A program made the translations under genes and the position numbers. Shown piece after piece: positions 53,000 through 61,562 of a stretch of DNA of 64,000 bases. The notes under the pieces were generated by a model. The model saw nothing but the letters and a program-made list of their open reading frames with translations, searched no databases and was not told where the DNA came from. Numbering within the stretch: position 1 is the stretch's first letter; the number at the start of each line of letters is the position of its first letter. This stretch comes from Sphingopyxis sp. 113P3 (GTDB lineage: Bacteria > Pseudomonadota > Alphaproteobacteria > Sphingomonadales > Sphingomonadaceae): the NCBI RefSeq assembly GCF_001278035.1, contig NZ_CP009452.1, positions 3,939,501 to 4,003,500 of the forward strand, read 5' to 3'.

Positions 53000-54595
53000 C
53001 TAGGCGTGCCGAAGGATGAAGTCGGCACAACGTTCGGCGATCATGATCGTGGGTGCGTTGGTGTTCCCGCTGATCAGGCTCGGCATGATCGAGGCATCGG
53101 CGACGCGCAGCCGCGGAACGCCATGAACGCGAAGCCGCGCGTCCACCACGGCGGTGGGGTCGCTGGCAGGCCCCATCTTGCAGGTTCCGCAAGGATGGTA
53201 GACCGTCTTCAGCACGCTGCGGATATGCGCTTCGATCACGGTATCATCTACTTGATCATCGGGACCTTGGCCCGGCGCCAGTTCGCATTCGAGCAAACCG
53301 GCAAGCGACGGCGAATGCAGAATGCGGCGCGCGAGCCGTACGCCGCGCACCAGCGTCGCCATGTCATCGCTATGGCCCAGCACATTTGCCTCGATGCGCA
53401 CCGGAGTGGCCGCATCTCGCCCGGCGATATGCACCGTGCCGCGCGCCTTGGGACGCAAATTGCAGGGACTGATCGATATGCCATGCCCTGGCAGCGCCGG
53501 CCGGTCGGCATCGCCGGTGAGGGCGGCAACCGTGGTGAACTGGATGTCGGGCCGGCCTGAGCCATCGGTCGATGCGAACCCGCCGGATTCGACAATATTG
53601 GATGTCAGCAGGCCCGACTTGAACAGCAGCCACTGCACGCCGTGACGAGCGGCCTTCAATCCCTTGTCCGCGCCGAAAAGGCTGATCGGGTCCCGGGTTC
53701 GGCCATAAACGCCAGCTTGATAATGATCCTGGAAGTTCGCGCCGACGCCGTCCAGTGCACGCAGGATCGGAATGCCGTGCCGGGCCAGCAACGCTTCGGG
53801 CCCGATACCCGAAAGCTGCAGAACCTTGGGTGAACCGAAGGCGCCGGCGGCGACGATCACCTCCTCACGGACCATCGCTTCGCGGGCCACGTCATTTTCG
53901 ATTCGATAGCGTACCCCAACCGCCGCGCCGTTCGCCGTCAGAACCGTTTCGACATGGGCATTGCAGCGCAGCGTCAGCAATGCGTTGCCGCGCACGCGCG
54001 ACAGAAACGCAACTGTCGCCGATTGGCGCCGGCCGTCCGCCGAGGTCGTCTGATAGAACCCGACGCCCTCTTGTGTCGGACCGTTGAAGTCATCGTTATA
54101 TGGCAGGCCCGCTTCTTGCCCGGCGCGCACGAAGGCATAGCTCAGCGGGTGATGGTAACCGGCATCGCAGACTTTCAGCGGGCCGTCGACACCGTGAAAC
54201 GGCTCGGAATATTTCTGATTGGCTTCACTGCGTTTGAATACCGGGAGTACGTCGCTCCAGCTCCAGCCCTCGCAGCCTGCCGCTTCCCAATCGTCGTAAT
54301 CTTGAGCCTGCCCTCTGATATAGACCATACCGTTGATCGACGAACCGCCGCCCAACAGCTTGCCCTGCTTCATGTAGACGCGTCGTCCGCCGACGCCCGG
54401 CTCGGGCTCGGTACGGAAGTGCCAGGCCAGCTTTTTATCAATTTTTTGAAGCCCGCCGGGTATGGGGATGAAGAAGTCCCGATCGGACGGTCCAGATTCC
54501 AACAGCAGCACGCTCTTGCCGGCCTCGACGAGCCGGCTTGCGATGACGCACCCGGCCGAGCCTGCGCCGATTACGACATAGTCATAGCTGTCCAT
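53000..54595 (-). CDS. GMC-family alcohol dehydrogenase (choline dehydrogenase/AlkJ-like)
   Basis: The 531-residue flavoprotein starts DYVVIGAGSAGCVIASRL, contains the GMC signature GKLLGGGSSINGMVYIRG and ends with HPCGTCKMGPASDP and VADASIMPSLISGNTNAP with the catalytic His/Asn pair. Such enzymes oxidise primary alcohols and are often membrane-associated. It sits between the alpha-methylacyl-CoA racemase (14-base overlap) and the aldehyde dehydrogenase. Oxidation of a methyl-derived alcohol is likely. Confidence 0.9.
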   Translation of the reverse strand: MDSYDYVVIGAGSAGCVIASRLVEAGKSVLLLESGPSDRDFFIPIPGGLQKIDKKLAWHFRTEPEPGVGGRRVYMKQGKLLGGGSSINGMVYIRGQAQDYDDWEAAGCEGWSWSDVLPVFKRSEANQKYSEPFHGVDGPLKVCDAGYHHPLSYAFVRAGQEAGLPYNDDFNGPTQEGVGFYQTTSADGRRQSATVAFLSRVRGNALLTLRCNAHVETVLTANGAAVGVRYRIENDVAREAMVREEVIVAAGAFGSPKVLQLSGIGPEALLARHGIPILRALDGVGANFQDHYQAGVYGRTRDPISLFGADKGLKAARHGVQWLLFKSGLLTSNIVESGGFASTDGSGRPDIQFTTVAALTGDADRPALPGHGISISPCNLRPKARGTVHIAGRDAATPVRIEANVLGHSDDMATLVRGVRLARRILHSPSLAGLLECELAPGQGPDDQVDDTVIEAHIRSVLKTVYHPCGTCKMGPASDPTAVVDARLRVHGVPRLRVADASIMPSLISGNTNAPTIMIAERCADFILRHA

Positions 54596-55718
54596 GATCG
54601 TCCGCTAGGAGCCCGGCCCGGGTCAAAGCAACGTCCCGCTTGGGGGACGTGCCCCATCGCGCGACGATCTCCTCGATATCGCCCTCGCCATGCGACGTTG
54701 AATACGCCGGCTCTGCAAAGCGCGGTGCAGCCGCCGGGAGCGCTGCGCGAAACGTTTGACGCGCGATATTGTGCGGATGCGTCCGCGCTTCCGCAAAACT
54801 CAGCACCGGCGCCACGCAAGCGTCAGTGATCTCGAAGACGGCGGCCCATTGATCGCGGGTTCGGGTGGCGAAGCGCGCCCTAAAGGTCGCTTCCATTTCC
54901 GCCCAGTGCGCCCGGTCGCGCTGGTCGAACCGCGTCCGCTCGATCTCAAGTCCATCGAGCAGAAGGCCAAAAAACTGCGGCTCCAGTGCCGCGACTGAGA
55001 TGAATTTCCCGTCTGAACAGGCATAGCAACGGTAGAATGGCGCGCCACCATCGAGAGTGTTTGCCGCCCGCTCATCGCGCCACCCCCCCGAATTCATGAG
55101 ACCGTGGATGGCGGTCGACAACGCTGCAACGCTATCGACCATTGCAGCGTCGATCACCTGCCCTTTCCCCGTTTCACGCGCATGGAGCACCGCCGTCAGC
55201 AATCCGATCACGGCAAAGGTCGACCCACCTCCATAATCCCCTAACAGATTCAACGGCGGCGGCGGCGGCTGATCGGCCGGGCCGATTGCGTTCAGTACCC
55301 CGGTGATGGAGAGATAGTTGAGATCGTGACCCGCGCGCGGGGCGAGCGGTCCGTCCTGGCCCCAGCCGGTCAAACGCACATAAGCCAAACGCGGATTTGT
55401 ACGAAGGCATATGTCGGGTCCAAGCCCCAAGCGTTCCATCACACCAGGCCGAAAACCCTCAAGAACGCCGTCAGCTGTTGCAATCAGATCGAGTGCCGCC
55501 TTGTGTCCATCCGAGGATTTGAGGTCGACGCGTACCACTGTACGATTGGCGAGCATGTCGGCCGCTCCGGCACGATCGCTGGCCCCGGCGCGTGCGACAC
55601 GCACGACTTCCGCTCCGAGATCGGCGAGCATCTTTGCGGCGAAGGGAGTCGGCCCCATTCCGTCGAACTCCACCACTCGCAAGCTAGAGAGAAGACCTGC
55701 CGCCATTCGTCCATCCAA
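54582..55718 (-). CDS. Alpha-methylacyl-CoA racemase (class III CoA-transferase fold)
   Basis: The 378-residue protein has FDGMGPTPFAAKMLADLGAE and the racemase active-site pair H131 in AGHDLNYLSITGVLNAIG and D161 in LLGDYGGGS, at the positions of H126 and D156 in mycobacterial alpha-methylacyl-CoA racemase. This supports racemase over transferase activity. It would interconvert 2R and 2S 2-methylacyl-CoA so that a stereospecific acyl-CoA dehydrogenase can act. An ATG at 55706 is an alternative start. It heads the operon with the GMC and aldehyde dehydrogenases, and lies at the edge of the insertion-sequence cluster. Confidence 0.9.
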   Translation of the reverse strand: MDGRMAAGLLSSLRVVEFDGMGPTPFAAKMLADLGAEVVRVARAGASDRAGAADMLANRTVVRVDLKSSDGHKAALDLIATADGVLEGFRPGVMERLGLGPDICLRTNPRLAYVRLTGWGQDGPLAPRAGHDLNYLSITGVLNAIGPADQPPPPPLNLLGDYGGGSTFAVIGLLTAVLHARETGKGQVIDAAMVDSVAALSTAIHGLMNSGGWRDERAANTLDGGAPFYRCYACSDGKFISVAALEPQFFGLLLDGLEIERTRFDQRDRAHWAEMEATFRARFATRTRDQWAAVFEITDACVAPVLSFAEARTHPHNIARQTFRAALPAAAPRFAEPAYSTSHGEGDIEEIVARWGTSPKRDVALTRAGLLADDHGQL

Positions 55719-55975
55719 TTTGGCTCGTTGCTTTTATGCGCCAGACCGACCGCTGCCATGGCGAACGCAAATACCAACCGCACCGGAGTCGGTCGCCGCA
55801 AAGGCAATGGATGCATCGCGGCGCGACACAAGACACGTCCCTTTTCCGGTACTGTCGCGGATCAGTTGGGTTGGAATAGCTGCGTTGAAATGGTTCGTGA
55901 TGTCTCGTCCGGCGCCAGCATCACCATCGCTTTGGTACGACACCCCTGCCAGCTGGCGCTTCTAAGAGCCTTCTC
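55719..55975. other. Gene-free gap between catabolic genes and IS cluster
   Basis: No convincing gene is present in these 257 bases; open frames in both directions lack family signatures or ribosome sites. The sequence may be the remnant of the junction where the mobile segment was acquired. The promoter of the racemase operon must lie here. Confidence 0.5.
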
Positions 55976-55985
55976 TGATTGGGGC

Positions 55986-56221
55986 CTCTTGGGTCAAGCT
56001 GCTTCCTCGACTGCGTGATCCTTCCCACGGATCACTCGCTTCTCTCCGCGGTCGGCGCGTGGCCGCCGCATAATGGGGTCATGGAGAACAAGGCGTCTCA
56101 ATCTGATTTTCGACCTTCAGACAAAGCTGAGGTTCTGGACTCTAAGCGAGATCGTCTTGCCCTTCGTCCCCATGGGAACGACACTACCCGCTTTGTCAGG
56201 CGGGGTTCGGTTTACGCCTCC
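55986..56221 (-). ncRNA. Candidate guide (seek/bridge-type) RNA in the non-coding end of the first IS1111-type element
   Basis: The transposase-proximal non-coding end shares with the third IS110 element the same length and a conserved hairpin. Here it lies at 56043-56076 and is built on a gcggtc/ggccgc stem followed by gccgcataatgg. IS1111-type elements are known to carry a guide RNA in this end. The open frame read here on the plus strand is considered spurious. Confidence 0.4.
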
Positions 56222-57259
56222 TCATGCTGCCAGCGATGCTGGCGCCTTGCCCCAGCGGAACTCGCTTTGATCGCTCCACATGCGGTGCATGATGACAGCA
56301 AGCTTGCGGGCGACGGCAACGCGGGCCTTCGCCATGCCGCGCCGCTTCGCGATGTTCATGCCCCATGCCTTTAGGGCCGACCACTTCTTGCACCGGGTCA
56401 GCAGCGTATGGGCAGCCTCGTACAGCAAGGTGCGGGCAAGCTCATCGCCGCATCGGCTGACGCGCCCCTGGATGTCGGTTTCGCCCGACTGATAACGCCT
56501 CGGGGTGAGACCGAGATGGGCGCCCACATCGCGTGATCGCCGGAAGCGCTCTGGCTGATCCACGGTCGCGCGGAATGCCAGTGCCGTTAGTGGACCGACA
56601 CCCGGTATCGTCATCAGCTGACGGCAGATCGGTTCGACCCGAACCGATTCCAGCACGCGACGGGTCAGTCGCTCGAGTTCGCGGTACATGGTCGCGATGA
56701 TCGCCAGCAGGGGTTCGGTTATGTCGGTCAATGTGGGATCCGCCTCGGCCAGCTCGCGGACCCGGGCCGAGAACCGCTTGCGCCCCGGCGATCCCACCTT
56801 GAGCCCGCTTTCGCGCAAGACAGCCCGCACGGCATTTTCCATGTCCCGCAGCTTGCACAGCACCGTCCGGCGCGCCACCAGCAGCGAACGCGCCATCCTG
56901 GATGGCGCGCTCTTGACGTGGACCTGGCGATACCAGCCCGTCCGGATGATTTGTGCCAAGCCGCGCGCGTCATTGCGGTCGGTCTTGTTCGGCATCGCGC
57001 TCATCGCGCCTTTCGCGTGACGCGTTTCGATGCACAAGGCCGGCAAGCCAGCCCGCGTCAGCCCCTGGTGCAGCCAGGCAGACTGCGAACAGGCTTCGAG
57101 CCCTATTCGCTCCATCGGTAGACCGACGGCATCGAACGCCGATATCAGGCTTCCTGGATCGCTGGGCGCGCGCAGCTCGCGGACGATCGCGCCCGTCTCA
57201 TCGACAATGCAGATGGCCGTCTCTTCCAACGATACATCCAGTCCGGCATAATAGCTCAT
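56222..57259 (-). CDS. IS110-family (IS1111 group) transposase
   Basis: The 345-residue protein has the RuvC-like N-terminal DEDD domain (YYAGLDVSLEETAICIVDE, PNKTDRNDARGLAQIIRTGW) and the C-terminal Tnp_IS116/IS110 domain with LMTIPGVGPLTALAFRATV and the serine-proximal RYQSGETDIQGRVSRCGD. It is intact. The neighbouring frame reading through it on the plus strand is antisense. Confidence 0.92.
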   Translation of the reverse strand: MSYYAGLDVSLEETAICIVDETGAIVRELRAPSDPGSLISAFDAVGLPMERIGLEACSQSAWLHQGLTRAGLPALCIETRHAKGAMSAMPNKTDRNDARGLAQIIRTGWYRQVHVKSAPSRMARSLLVARRTVLCKLRDMENAVRAVLRESGLKVGSPGRKRFSARVRELAEADPTLTDITEPLLAIIATMYRELERLTRRVLESVRVEPICRQLMTIPGVGPLTALAFRATVDQPERFRRSRDVGAHLGLTPRRYQSGETDIQGRVSRCGDELARTLLYEAAHTLLTRCKKWSALKAWGMNIAKRRGMAKARVAVARKLAVIMHRMWSDQSEFRWGKAPASLAA

Positions 57260-57354
57260 GGTTGCTTCTCCTTATGGTTGTGGCCGCTCACACGGACCAC
57301 GTTCTACCATTTGCGAGGAGCAGCCACCCCACCGACTCGGCGGAGCCCCAATCA

Positions 57355-58764
57355 CCCCATCTGATTGAGGCCGGGACATCGAAACCGGCGCCGTTCGACC
57401 TCGTTGTGGTCCACAGCTTCTCCCGTTTCTTTCGCGATCATTTCGAGCTGGAGTTCTATGTCCGCAAACTCGCGAAGAATGGCGTGAAGCTCGTCTCCAT
57501 CACACAAGAAATGGGCGACGATCCGATGCACGTCATGATGCGCCAGATCATGGCGCTGTTCGACGAGTATCAGTCGAAAGAGACCGCCAAACATGTGCTG
57601 CGCGCGATGCGAGAGAATGCGCGGCAAGGCTTCTGGAACGGATCGTTGCCGCCAATCGGCTACCGCGTCGTTGCTGCCGAACAGCGCGGTGCCAAAATCA
57701 AGAAGCGGTTGGAGATCGACCCCTTCCATGCCGAGACGGTGCGGACCATCTTCCGGCTTGCTCTGGAAGGCGACGGCGGTTCGGGATCGATGGGGGTCAA
57801 GGCCATCGCGGCTTGGCTCAACGAGAGGTCGATTCGCACTCGCGATGGCGGGCGCTGGGGTCTCGGTGCCGTCCACCAGATACTCACCCGCACGACCTAC
57901 ACCGGGCGCCACGAGTTCAACCGCCGGGGCAAGGACAGGAAGCTCAATCCGAAGTCTGAGGCCGTCGTGGTCGAAGTGCCGCCGATCATCGATCAGGAGA
58001 CGTTTGACGCGGTGCAGGCGCACTTGCAGGCCCGCAACCCCAAGAAGGTGCCGCCTCGCGTCGTGAGCGGCCCTACGCTGCTTACAGGGCTGATCCACTG
58101 TGCGAAGTGCGGCGGCGCCATGACCATTCGTACCGGCAAGGGCGGGCGGTATCGCTATTACGCCTGTTCGACCAAGGCGCGGCAAGGTCCGACGGCCTGC
58201 ACGGGCATTACGGTGCCGATGGAAAAACTGGACGATCTCGTCGCAAAGAATCTGGAAGACGAGCTTCTCCAACCCGACCGGCTCGAAGCCATCCTGTCTG
58301 CCGTTCTGGATCGGCGGCAGGAACAGACGACGCGCAAGCGCGCCCATGTCGCCGAACTCAACAAGCGAGCCACCGAAGCCGAATTGAGATTGAAGCGGCT
58401 TTATGACGCCATCGAGAACGGGATTGCCGACGTGGACGACCCTGACCTCAAGGAGCGCATAGCAAGCCTTAAGGCGACGCGCGATCAGGCAAGGGCCGAC
58501 GCCGAGCGCGTGAAGGCTTCGCTCAGCGCTGAGGGCCGGAAGGCGGTCGCGCCCGACATGCTGGTGAACTTCGCCAGCACCGCGCGCAAGAAGATGCGAA
58601 ATGCCAATGGCGGCTATCGCCGCGACCATCTCCGCGCGCTGGCGCAAAGAGTGGAAGTCGCGGCCGATGAGGTTCGGATTCTCGGCTCGAAAAGCAATCT
58701 GCTGCAAACGCTGGTCGCGGGAGCCGCCGAAACAAAGCCGGGCGCAGTGCCCAGCTTTGTTTGA
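57355..58764 (+). pseudogene. Large serine recombinase, N-terminally truncated by the IS110 element
   Basis: About 470 residues remain: part of the resolvase domain from APFDLVVVHSFSRFFRDHFE, then the recombinase domain (GFWNGSLPPIGYRV, LGAVHQILTRTTYTGRHEFN), the zinc-ribbon LIHCAKCGGAMTIRT and a coiled-coil tail. The first about 60 residues, with the catalytic serine, are missing at the boundary with the IS110 element, and no matching N-terminal part was found left of it. It is therefore inactive. Complete relatives are site-specific integrases of mobile islands or prophages. Confidence 0.8.
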
Positions 58765-58771
58765 GCGGCCC

Positions 58772-58807
58772 GAGACATGGGTGACACTCCGTACCGGAGA
58801 CATGGGT
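58772..58807. repeat. Direct 11-bp repeat gagacatgggt, possible IS481-type terminus
   Basis: Two copies (58772-58782 and 58797-58807) lie right after the recombinase stop. The arrangement recalls terminal sequences of IS481-type elements; only this fragment is present. Confidence 0.3.
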
Positions 58808-59017
58808 CGTCTTGTCTTATGACTTTTCTGGCGGTTGTGGGCATTAAGGGCTGCCCGATCCGGGGTGGCCACCCCGGATCGGGCGGAAGGGGATGGATCG
58901 AAGTTGTCTCGGTCGTGGAGGACCGTCGATTAGTGTGATCACCCCTTTCTTTTCCACCAGACCTGGACGGAAACCAGGGCTTCGGGCCCGGATGACAAGA
59001 GTAGGACAGCGGAAAAG
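58808..59017 (+). ncRNA. Candidate bridge-RNA region of the second IS110 element
   Basis: In IS110-group elements the bridge RNA is transcribed from the left end before the transposase. This non-coding stretch has the right position and contains the 32-bp palindrome. Boundaries and guide loops could not be determined. Confidence 0.25.
58853..58884. repeat. 32-bp perfect palindrome ahead of the IS110-group transposase
   Basis: The 16-base arm gcccgatccggggtgg is followed directly by its exact complement with no spacer. It is in the non-coding leader of the second IS110 element, where this group encodes its bridge RNA. It could be a stem of that RNA, a terminator without a T-run or a target remnant. 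Confidence 0.8.
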
Positions 59018-59959
59018 ATGGACAATCCCATACCCCAAACCATCGGCATCGACATCTCAAAAGCGACCCTTGATGTATATGCCCATCCTGCAGGCTGCGA
59101 GCGGCAATTCACCAATACCGCCAAAGGCCACAGGGAGCTGATAGATTGGCTCGGGCAATGGCAGATCGATCGGATCGCCTATGAGGCTACTGGCGCATAC
59201 CACCGACAGCTCGAGCAGGCTTTATCGGACCTGCCATGCGTCAAGCTCAACCCGGCTCGCGCACGGCGGTTCGCCCAAGCGATAGGCACTCTCGCCAAGA
59301 CGGATAAGATTGATGCGGTGATTCTGGCCCGTATGGCGACGACGCTCCAGCCTCCCGTACGCCCGGCAAATACGCCCAAGCAAGCCAAGCTCGCCGAATT
59401 GATCAGCGCTCGCGATGGCTTGGTCCGTGATAAGATCGCGCTTCAAAATCAAGCGAAGAACCTGACGCTACCTCTCCTCAAGCGTCAGCACAAAAAGCGC
59501 CTGGATCAGATTGAGCAGCATATCAAACAGGTCGATGTCGAGCTTGCGACGATCATTGCTGCTGACGCAGAGTTGGCGCGGCGGCACGAAATCATCTCCA
59601 GTATTGCCGGGGTAGGCACACGTACCGCCGACCAGTTGGTCGCAACCATGCCAGAGCTAGGAGCACTGGATCCTAAACAAGTCGCTTCCCTTGCAGGCCT
59701 GGCTCCCGTCGCCCGTCAATCGGGGCAATGGAAAGGGCGCAGTTTTATTCAAGGGGGACGGGCCAATGTAAGACGTGCGCTTTACATGCCGGCCCTCGTT
59801 GCCGCCCGCTACAATCCAGATCTCAAAGCAAAATATCAAAGCCTCATCGCGTCCGGAAAACCGGCAAAGGTCGCTGTGGTCACACTTATGCGCAAGCTCA
59901 TCGTCATGGTCAACGCGCTGATTAAAGCCGACCGCCTATGGGTTGAAAAACGGGCTTGA
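59018..59959 (+). CDS. IS110-family transposase
   Basis: The 313-residue protein begins MDNPIPQTIGIDISKATLDV with the DEDD domain (AYEATGAYHRQLEQAL, AKTDKIDAVILARMATTLQP), a coiled-coil segment rich in Lys and Gln, and the C-terminal domain with ISSIAGVGTRTADQLVATMPE and RQSGQWKGRSFIQGGRANVR. It is intact and shorter than the two IS1111-type transposases. AGCGGAAAAG precedes the ATG. Confidence 0.92.
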   Translation: MDNPIPQTIGIDISKATLDVYAHPAGCERQFTNTAKGHRELIDWLGQWQIDRIAYEATGAYHRQLEQALSDLPCVKLNPARARRFAQAIGTLAKTDKIDAVILARMATTLQPPVRPANTPKQAKLAELISARDGLVRDKIALQNQAKNLTLPLLKRQHKKRLDQIEQHIKQVDVELATIIAADAELARRHEIISSIAGVGTRTADQLVATMPELGALDPKQVASLAGLAPVARQSGQWKGRSFIQGGRANVRRALYMPALVAARYNPDLKAKYQSLIASGKPAKVAVVTLMRKLIVMVNALIKADRLWVEKRA

Positions 59960-59981
59960 TCACAACGGAAACTAATTGCGG

Positions 59982-60218
59982 ACACCTTTCGCGGTCTCTT
60001 TTTCCATTTTCGAAGCCTAGGTGCCGCCTTGCCGGTTGCAGGGTCGTCTTCGCGGTCGACATGAGTCGCCGCATGATGGAGCTTCGCGGGGTGAGCCTTC
60101 CAATGTTACACGCGCACTCGGCTGAGCCAGCGGTGCATCCCATGTCTCGGAATGGCTCTGCCCACGCCCCGGCAGGGAGGCGCCCAGGCGACCCAAGGAG
60201 CGAGCGCCCGGGACGACT
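59982..60218 (-). ncRNA. Candidate guide (seek/bridge-type) RNA in the non-coding end of the third IS1111-type element
   Basis: The stretch between subterminal repeat and transposase stop has the same length as in the first IS1111-type element. The hairpin at 60047-60079 (gcggtcga, loop, tcgccgc, then gcatgatgg) corresponds to the one at 56043-56076, with paired base changes. Elsewhere the two sequences differ. Confidence 0.4.
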
Positions 60219-61244
60219 TTACTGCGCGGCTGGTGCACTCCTTTCGAAAAGCGTTCCTGACTTGAGCATCGCATGCATGGTGACGGCGAGCTTGCGCGCC
60301 AGTGCGACGGCGGCTCGCTTGAAGCCGATCCGTTCCTTGAGCTGAAGTCCCCAAGTTCGCAGCCGGTTGTCGGCGGTGCTTCGCGTCAGCATCACGGTTG
60401 CCGCCTCATAGAGCAGCCCGCGCACATAGCTGTCGCCCCGCCGCGAGATGTGCCCGTCATAGTCGACCTCGCCCGACTGGTAGCGCCGCGTCGTCAGCCC
60501 CAGCCAGGCGCCGACGGATCGTGATTTCCTGAAGTTCCCGGGGTCCTCGATCGCCGTGGCAAACGCCGTCGCAGTCACGGCGCCCACCCCTGGAATCGAC
60601 ATCAGTATCTGGCACGCCTCGCTCTTGCGCGCGGCCGTGACGAGCTGCTCGCCCAGCTCTGCTGCGCGCTGGCGGGCCGCACGCCAGACCTCGAGCAGCG
60701 GCCGCACGATCGACGCTACCTCCTGTTGATCGATGAGACGCTCCTGGACATGTCTCTCGAACCGGCTGCCCTTGCCGGCTGGGACAACGAGACCGAAGGT
60801 CTTCATCAGCCCGCGGATCTGGTTGGAGAGTTCGGTCGTGATCCTGAGCAGTCGCATGCGCGCGGCGATCAGCGTCCGCGTTTGCATACTGTCAAAGCCC
60901 TTTACGCGCACTTCGCGGAAGAAGCCCACTTCGGCGAGCTGCGCCAGGCCATCGGCGTCGTTGGCGTCGGTCTTGTTGGCTGCCATATCCAGTGCCGCCT
61001 TGGCATGACGCGCATCGACGCAGATCGCCGGCAGACCCTCCTGCCTCAGCGCATGATAGAACCACACCGACAAAGGTCCGGTCTCGAACACGACCCGCTT
61101 TGCGCCAGGCGCATGCTTGCGGATCAACTCGGCGATCAGCTTCGGGTCTGAAGGGCACTTTCCGCGCCAGATCCGCTCCCCCGCCCGGCGAATGGAAACG
61201 GCAGTGTCTTTCATCGAAACGTCAAGGCCAATATACTCGTCCAT
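60219..61244 (-). CDS. IS110-family (IS1111 group) transposase
   Basis: The 341-residue protein starts MDEYIGLDVSMKDTAVSIRR and has ANKTDANDADGLAQLAEVGF of the DEDD domain and the C-terminal ILMSIPGVGAVTATAFATAI and TRRYQSGEVDYDGHISRRGD. It is intact and similar in plan to the transposase at 56222-57259. A second copy of the element starts at the right window edge. Confidence 0.92.
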   Translation of the reverse strand: MDEYIGLDVSMKDTAVSIRRAGERIWRGKCPSDPKLIAELIRKHAPGAKRVVFETGPLSVWFYHALRQEGLPAICVDARHAKAALDMAANKTDANDADGLAQLAEVGFFREVRVKGFDSMQTRTLIAARMRLLRITTELSNQIRGLMKTFGLVVPAGKGSRFERHVQERLIDQQEVASIVRPLLEVWRAARQRAAELGEQLVTAARKSEACQILMSIPGVGAVTATAFATAIEDPGNFRKSRSVGAWLGLTTRRYQSGEVDYDGHISRRGDSYVRGLLYEAATVMLTRSTADNRLRTWGLQLKERIGFKRAAVALARKLAVTMHAMLKSGTLFERSAPAAQ

Positions 61245-61368
61245 GGCTGTTCTCCGTTGATGTTGGGCCCGGCGTCTGATCGTGAGCCCGTACTTCCATC
61301 ATACTGGGGAACAGCCACTCCTGGCATCACCGCGCGAACCACTAAACCCGCAATTACACCATGTTACA

Positions 61369-61396
61369 CCTCCCGCATGCGATCGCATGCGGGAGG
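61369..61396. repeat. 28-bp perfect palindrome at the IS481 left end
   Basis: The arm cctcccgcatgcga is followed directly by its exact complement. It lies between the IS110/IS481 junction and the IS481 transposase start at 61402, and includes the GGGAGG that may serve as ribosome site. It is absent from the right end. Confidence 0.8.
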
Positions 61397-61401
61397 TGTC
61401 G

Positions 61402-61505
61402 ATGCCGTGGAAGGAGTGTTCGGTAATGGAAGAGCGTATGCGCTTCGTTGTCCGCCTGCTGGACGGTGAACCGATGAGCGAGCTGTGTCGCGAGTTCGGC
61501 ATTTC
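61402..61505 (+). pseudogene. IS481-type transposase, 5' fragment
   Basis: MPWKECSVMEERMRFVVRLL and the helix-turn-helix MSELCREFGIS are the N-terminus of an IS481-type transposase. The frame is cut by the IS3-type element after GIS, and continues at 62824 with RKTGYKIFNRY. Removing the insert and one 5-bp duplicate restores an open frame of 389 codons plus stop. Confidence 0.85.
61501..61505. repeat. 5-bp target duplication ATTTC, left
   Basis: The same ATTTC stands at 62819-62823, on the other side of the IS3-type element. Confidence 0.8.
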
Positions 61506-61562
61506 TGAAGCGGCCCCCAAAATGACCGGACAGTTCCTCACACTTATGTAAGAGTGAGGCAT

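Larger units (their letters stand above)
55976..57354 (-). mobile_element. IS110-family element, IS1111-type (first)
   Basis: A transposase gene is framed by a subterminal inverted repeat, tgattggggc at 55976-55985 and its complement at 57345-57354. The transposase stop is followed by 236 bases of non-coding sequence before the repeat. Direct copies of tctgattg stand at the left boundary and just outside the right repeat. The element adjoins a truncated serine recombinase. Its exact ends lie a few bases outside the repeats. Confidence 0.75.
58765..59972 (+). mobile_element. IS110-group element (second), ends approximate
   Basis: A transposase gene is preceded by a 253-base non-coding segment. 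No terminal inverted repeat was seen, as expected of the IS110 group. The right boundary with the next element is within the 13 bases after the transposase stop. Limits given are the neighbouring gene edges and are approximate. Confidence 0.5.
59973..61356 (-). mobile_element. IS110-family element, IS1111-type (third)
   Basis: The subterminal inverted repeat taattgcgg (59973-59981) and ccgcaatta (61348-61356) frames an intact transposase. Inside both ends a TTCGCG motif also recurs. A second copy begins at the right window edge in opposite orientation: 61253-61368 and 63885-64000 are exact inverted copies over 116 bases. Its high-coordinate end is directly fused to the end of the IS481-type element. 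Confidence 0.8.

Noticed and set aside
55979..56374. Plus-strand open frame starting near 56081 (MENKASQSDF...) as a gene or recombinase N-terminus
   Set aside because: It lies in the non-coding end of the first IS1111-type element and runs antisense into the transposase; RRGSVYA only superficially resembles a recombinase start.
56953..57354. 5' extension of the recombinase frame
   Set aside because: This part is the antisense strand of the IS110 transposase and its leader; homology to recombinases begins only near 57355.
57352..58872. Long minus-strand open frame of 506 codons
   Set aside because: It is the antisense shadow of the serine recombinase in GC-rich DNA, with no recognisable family.
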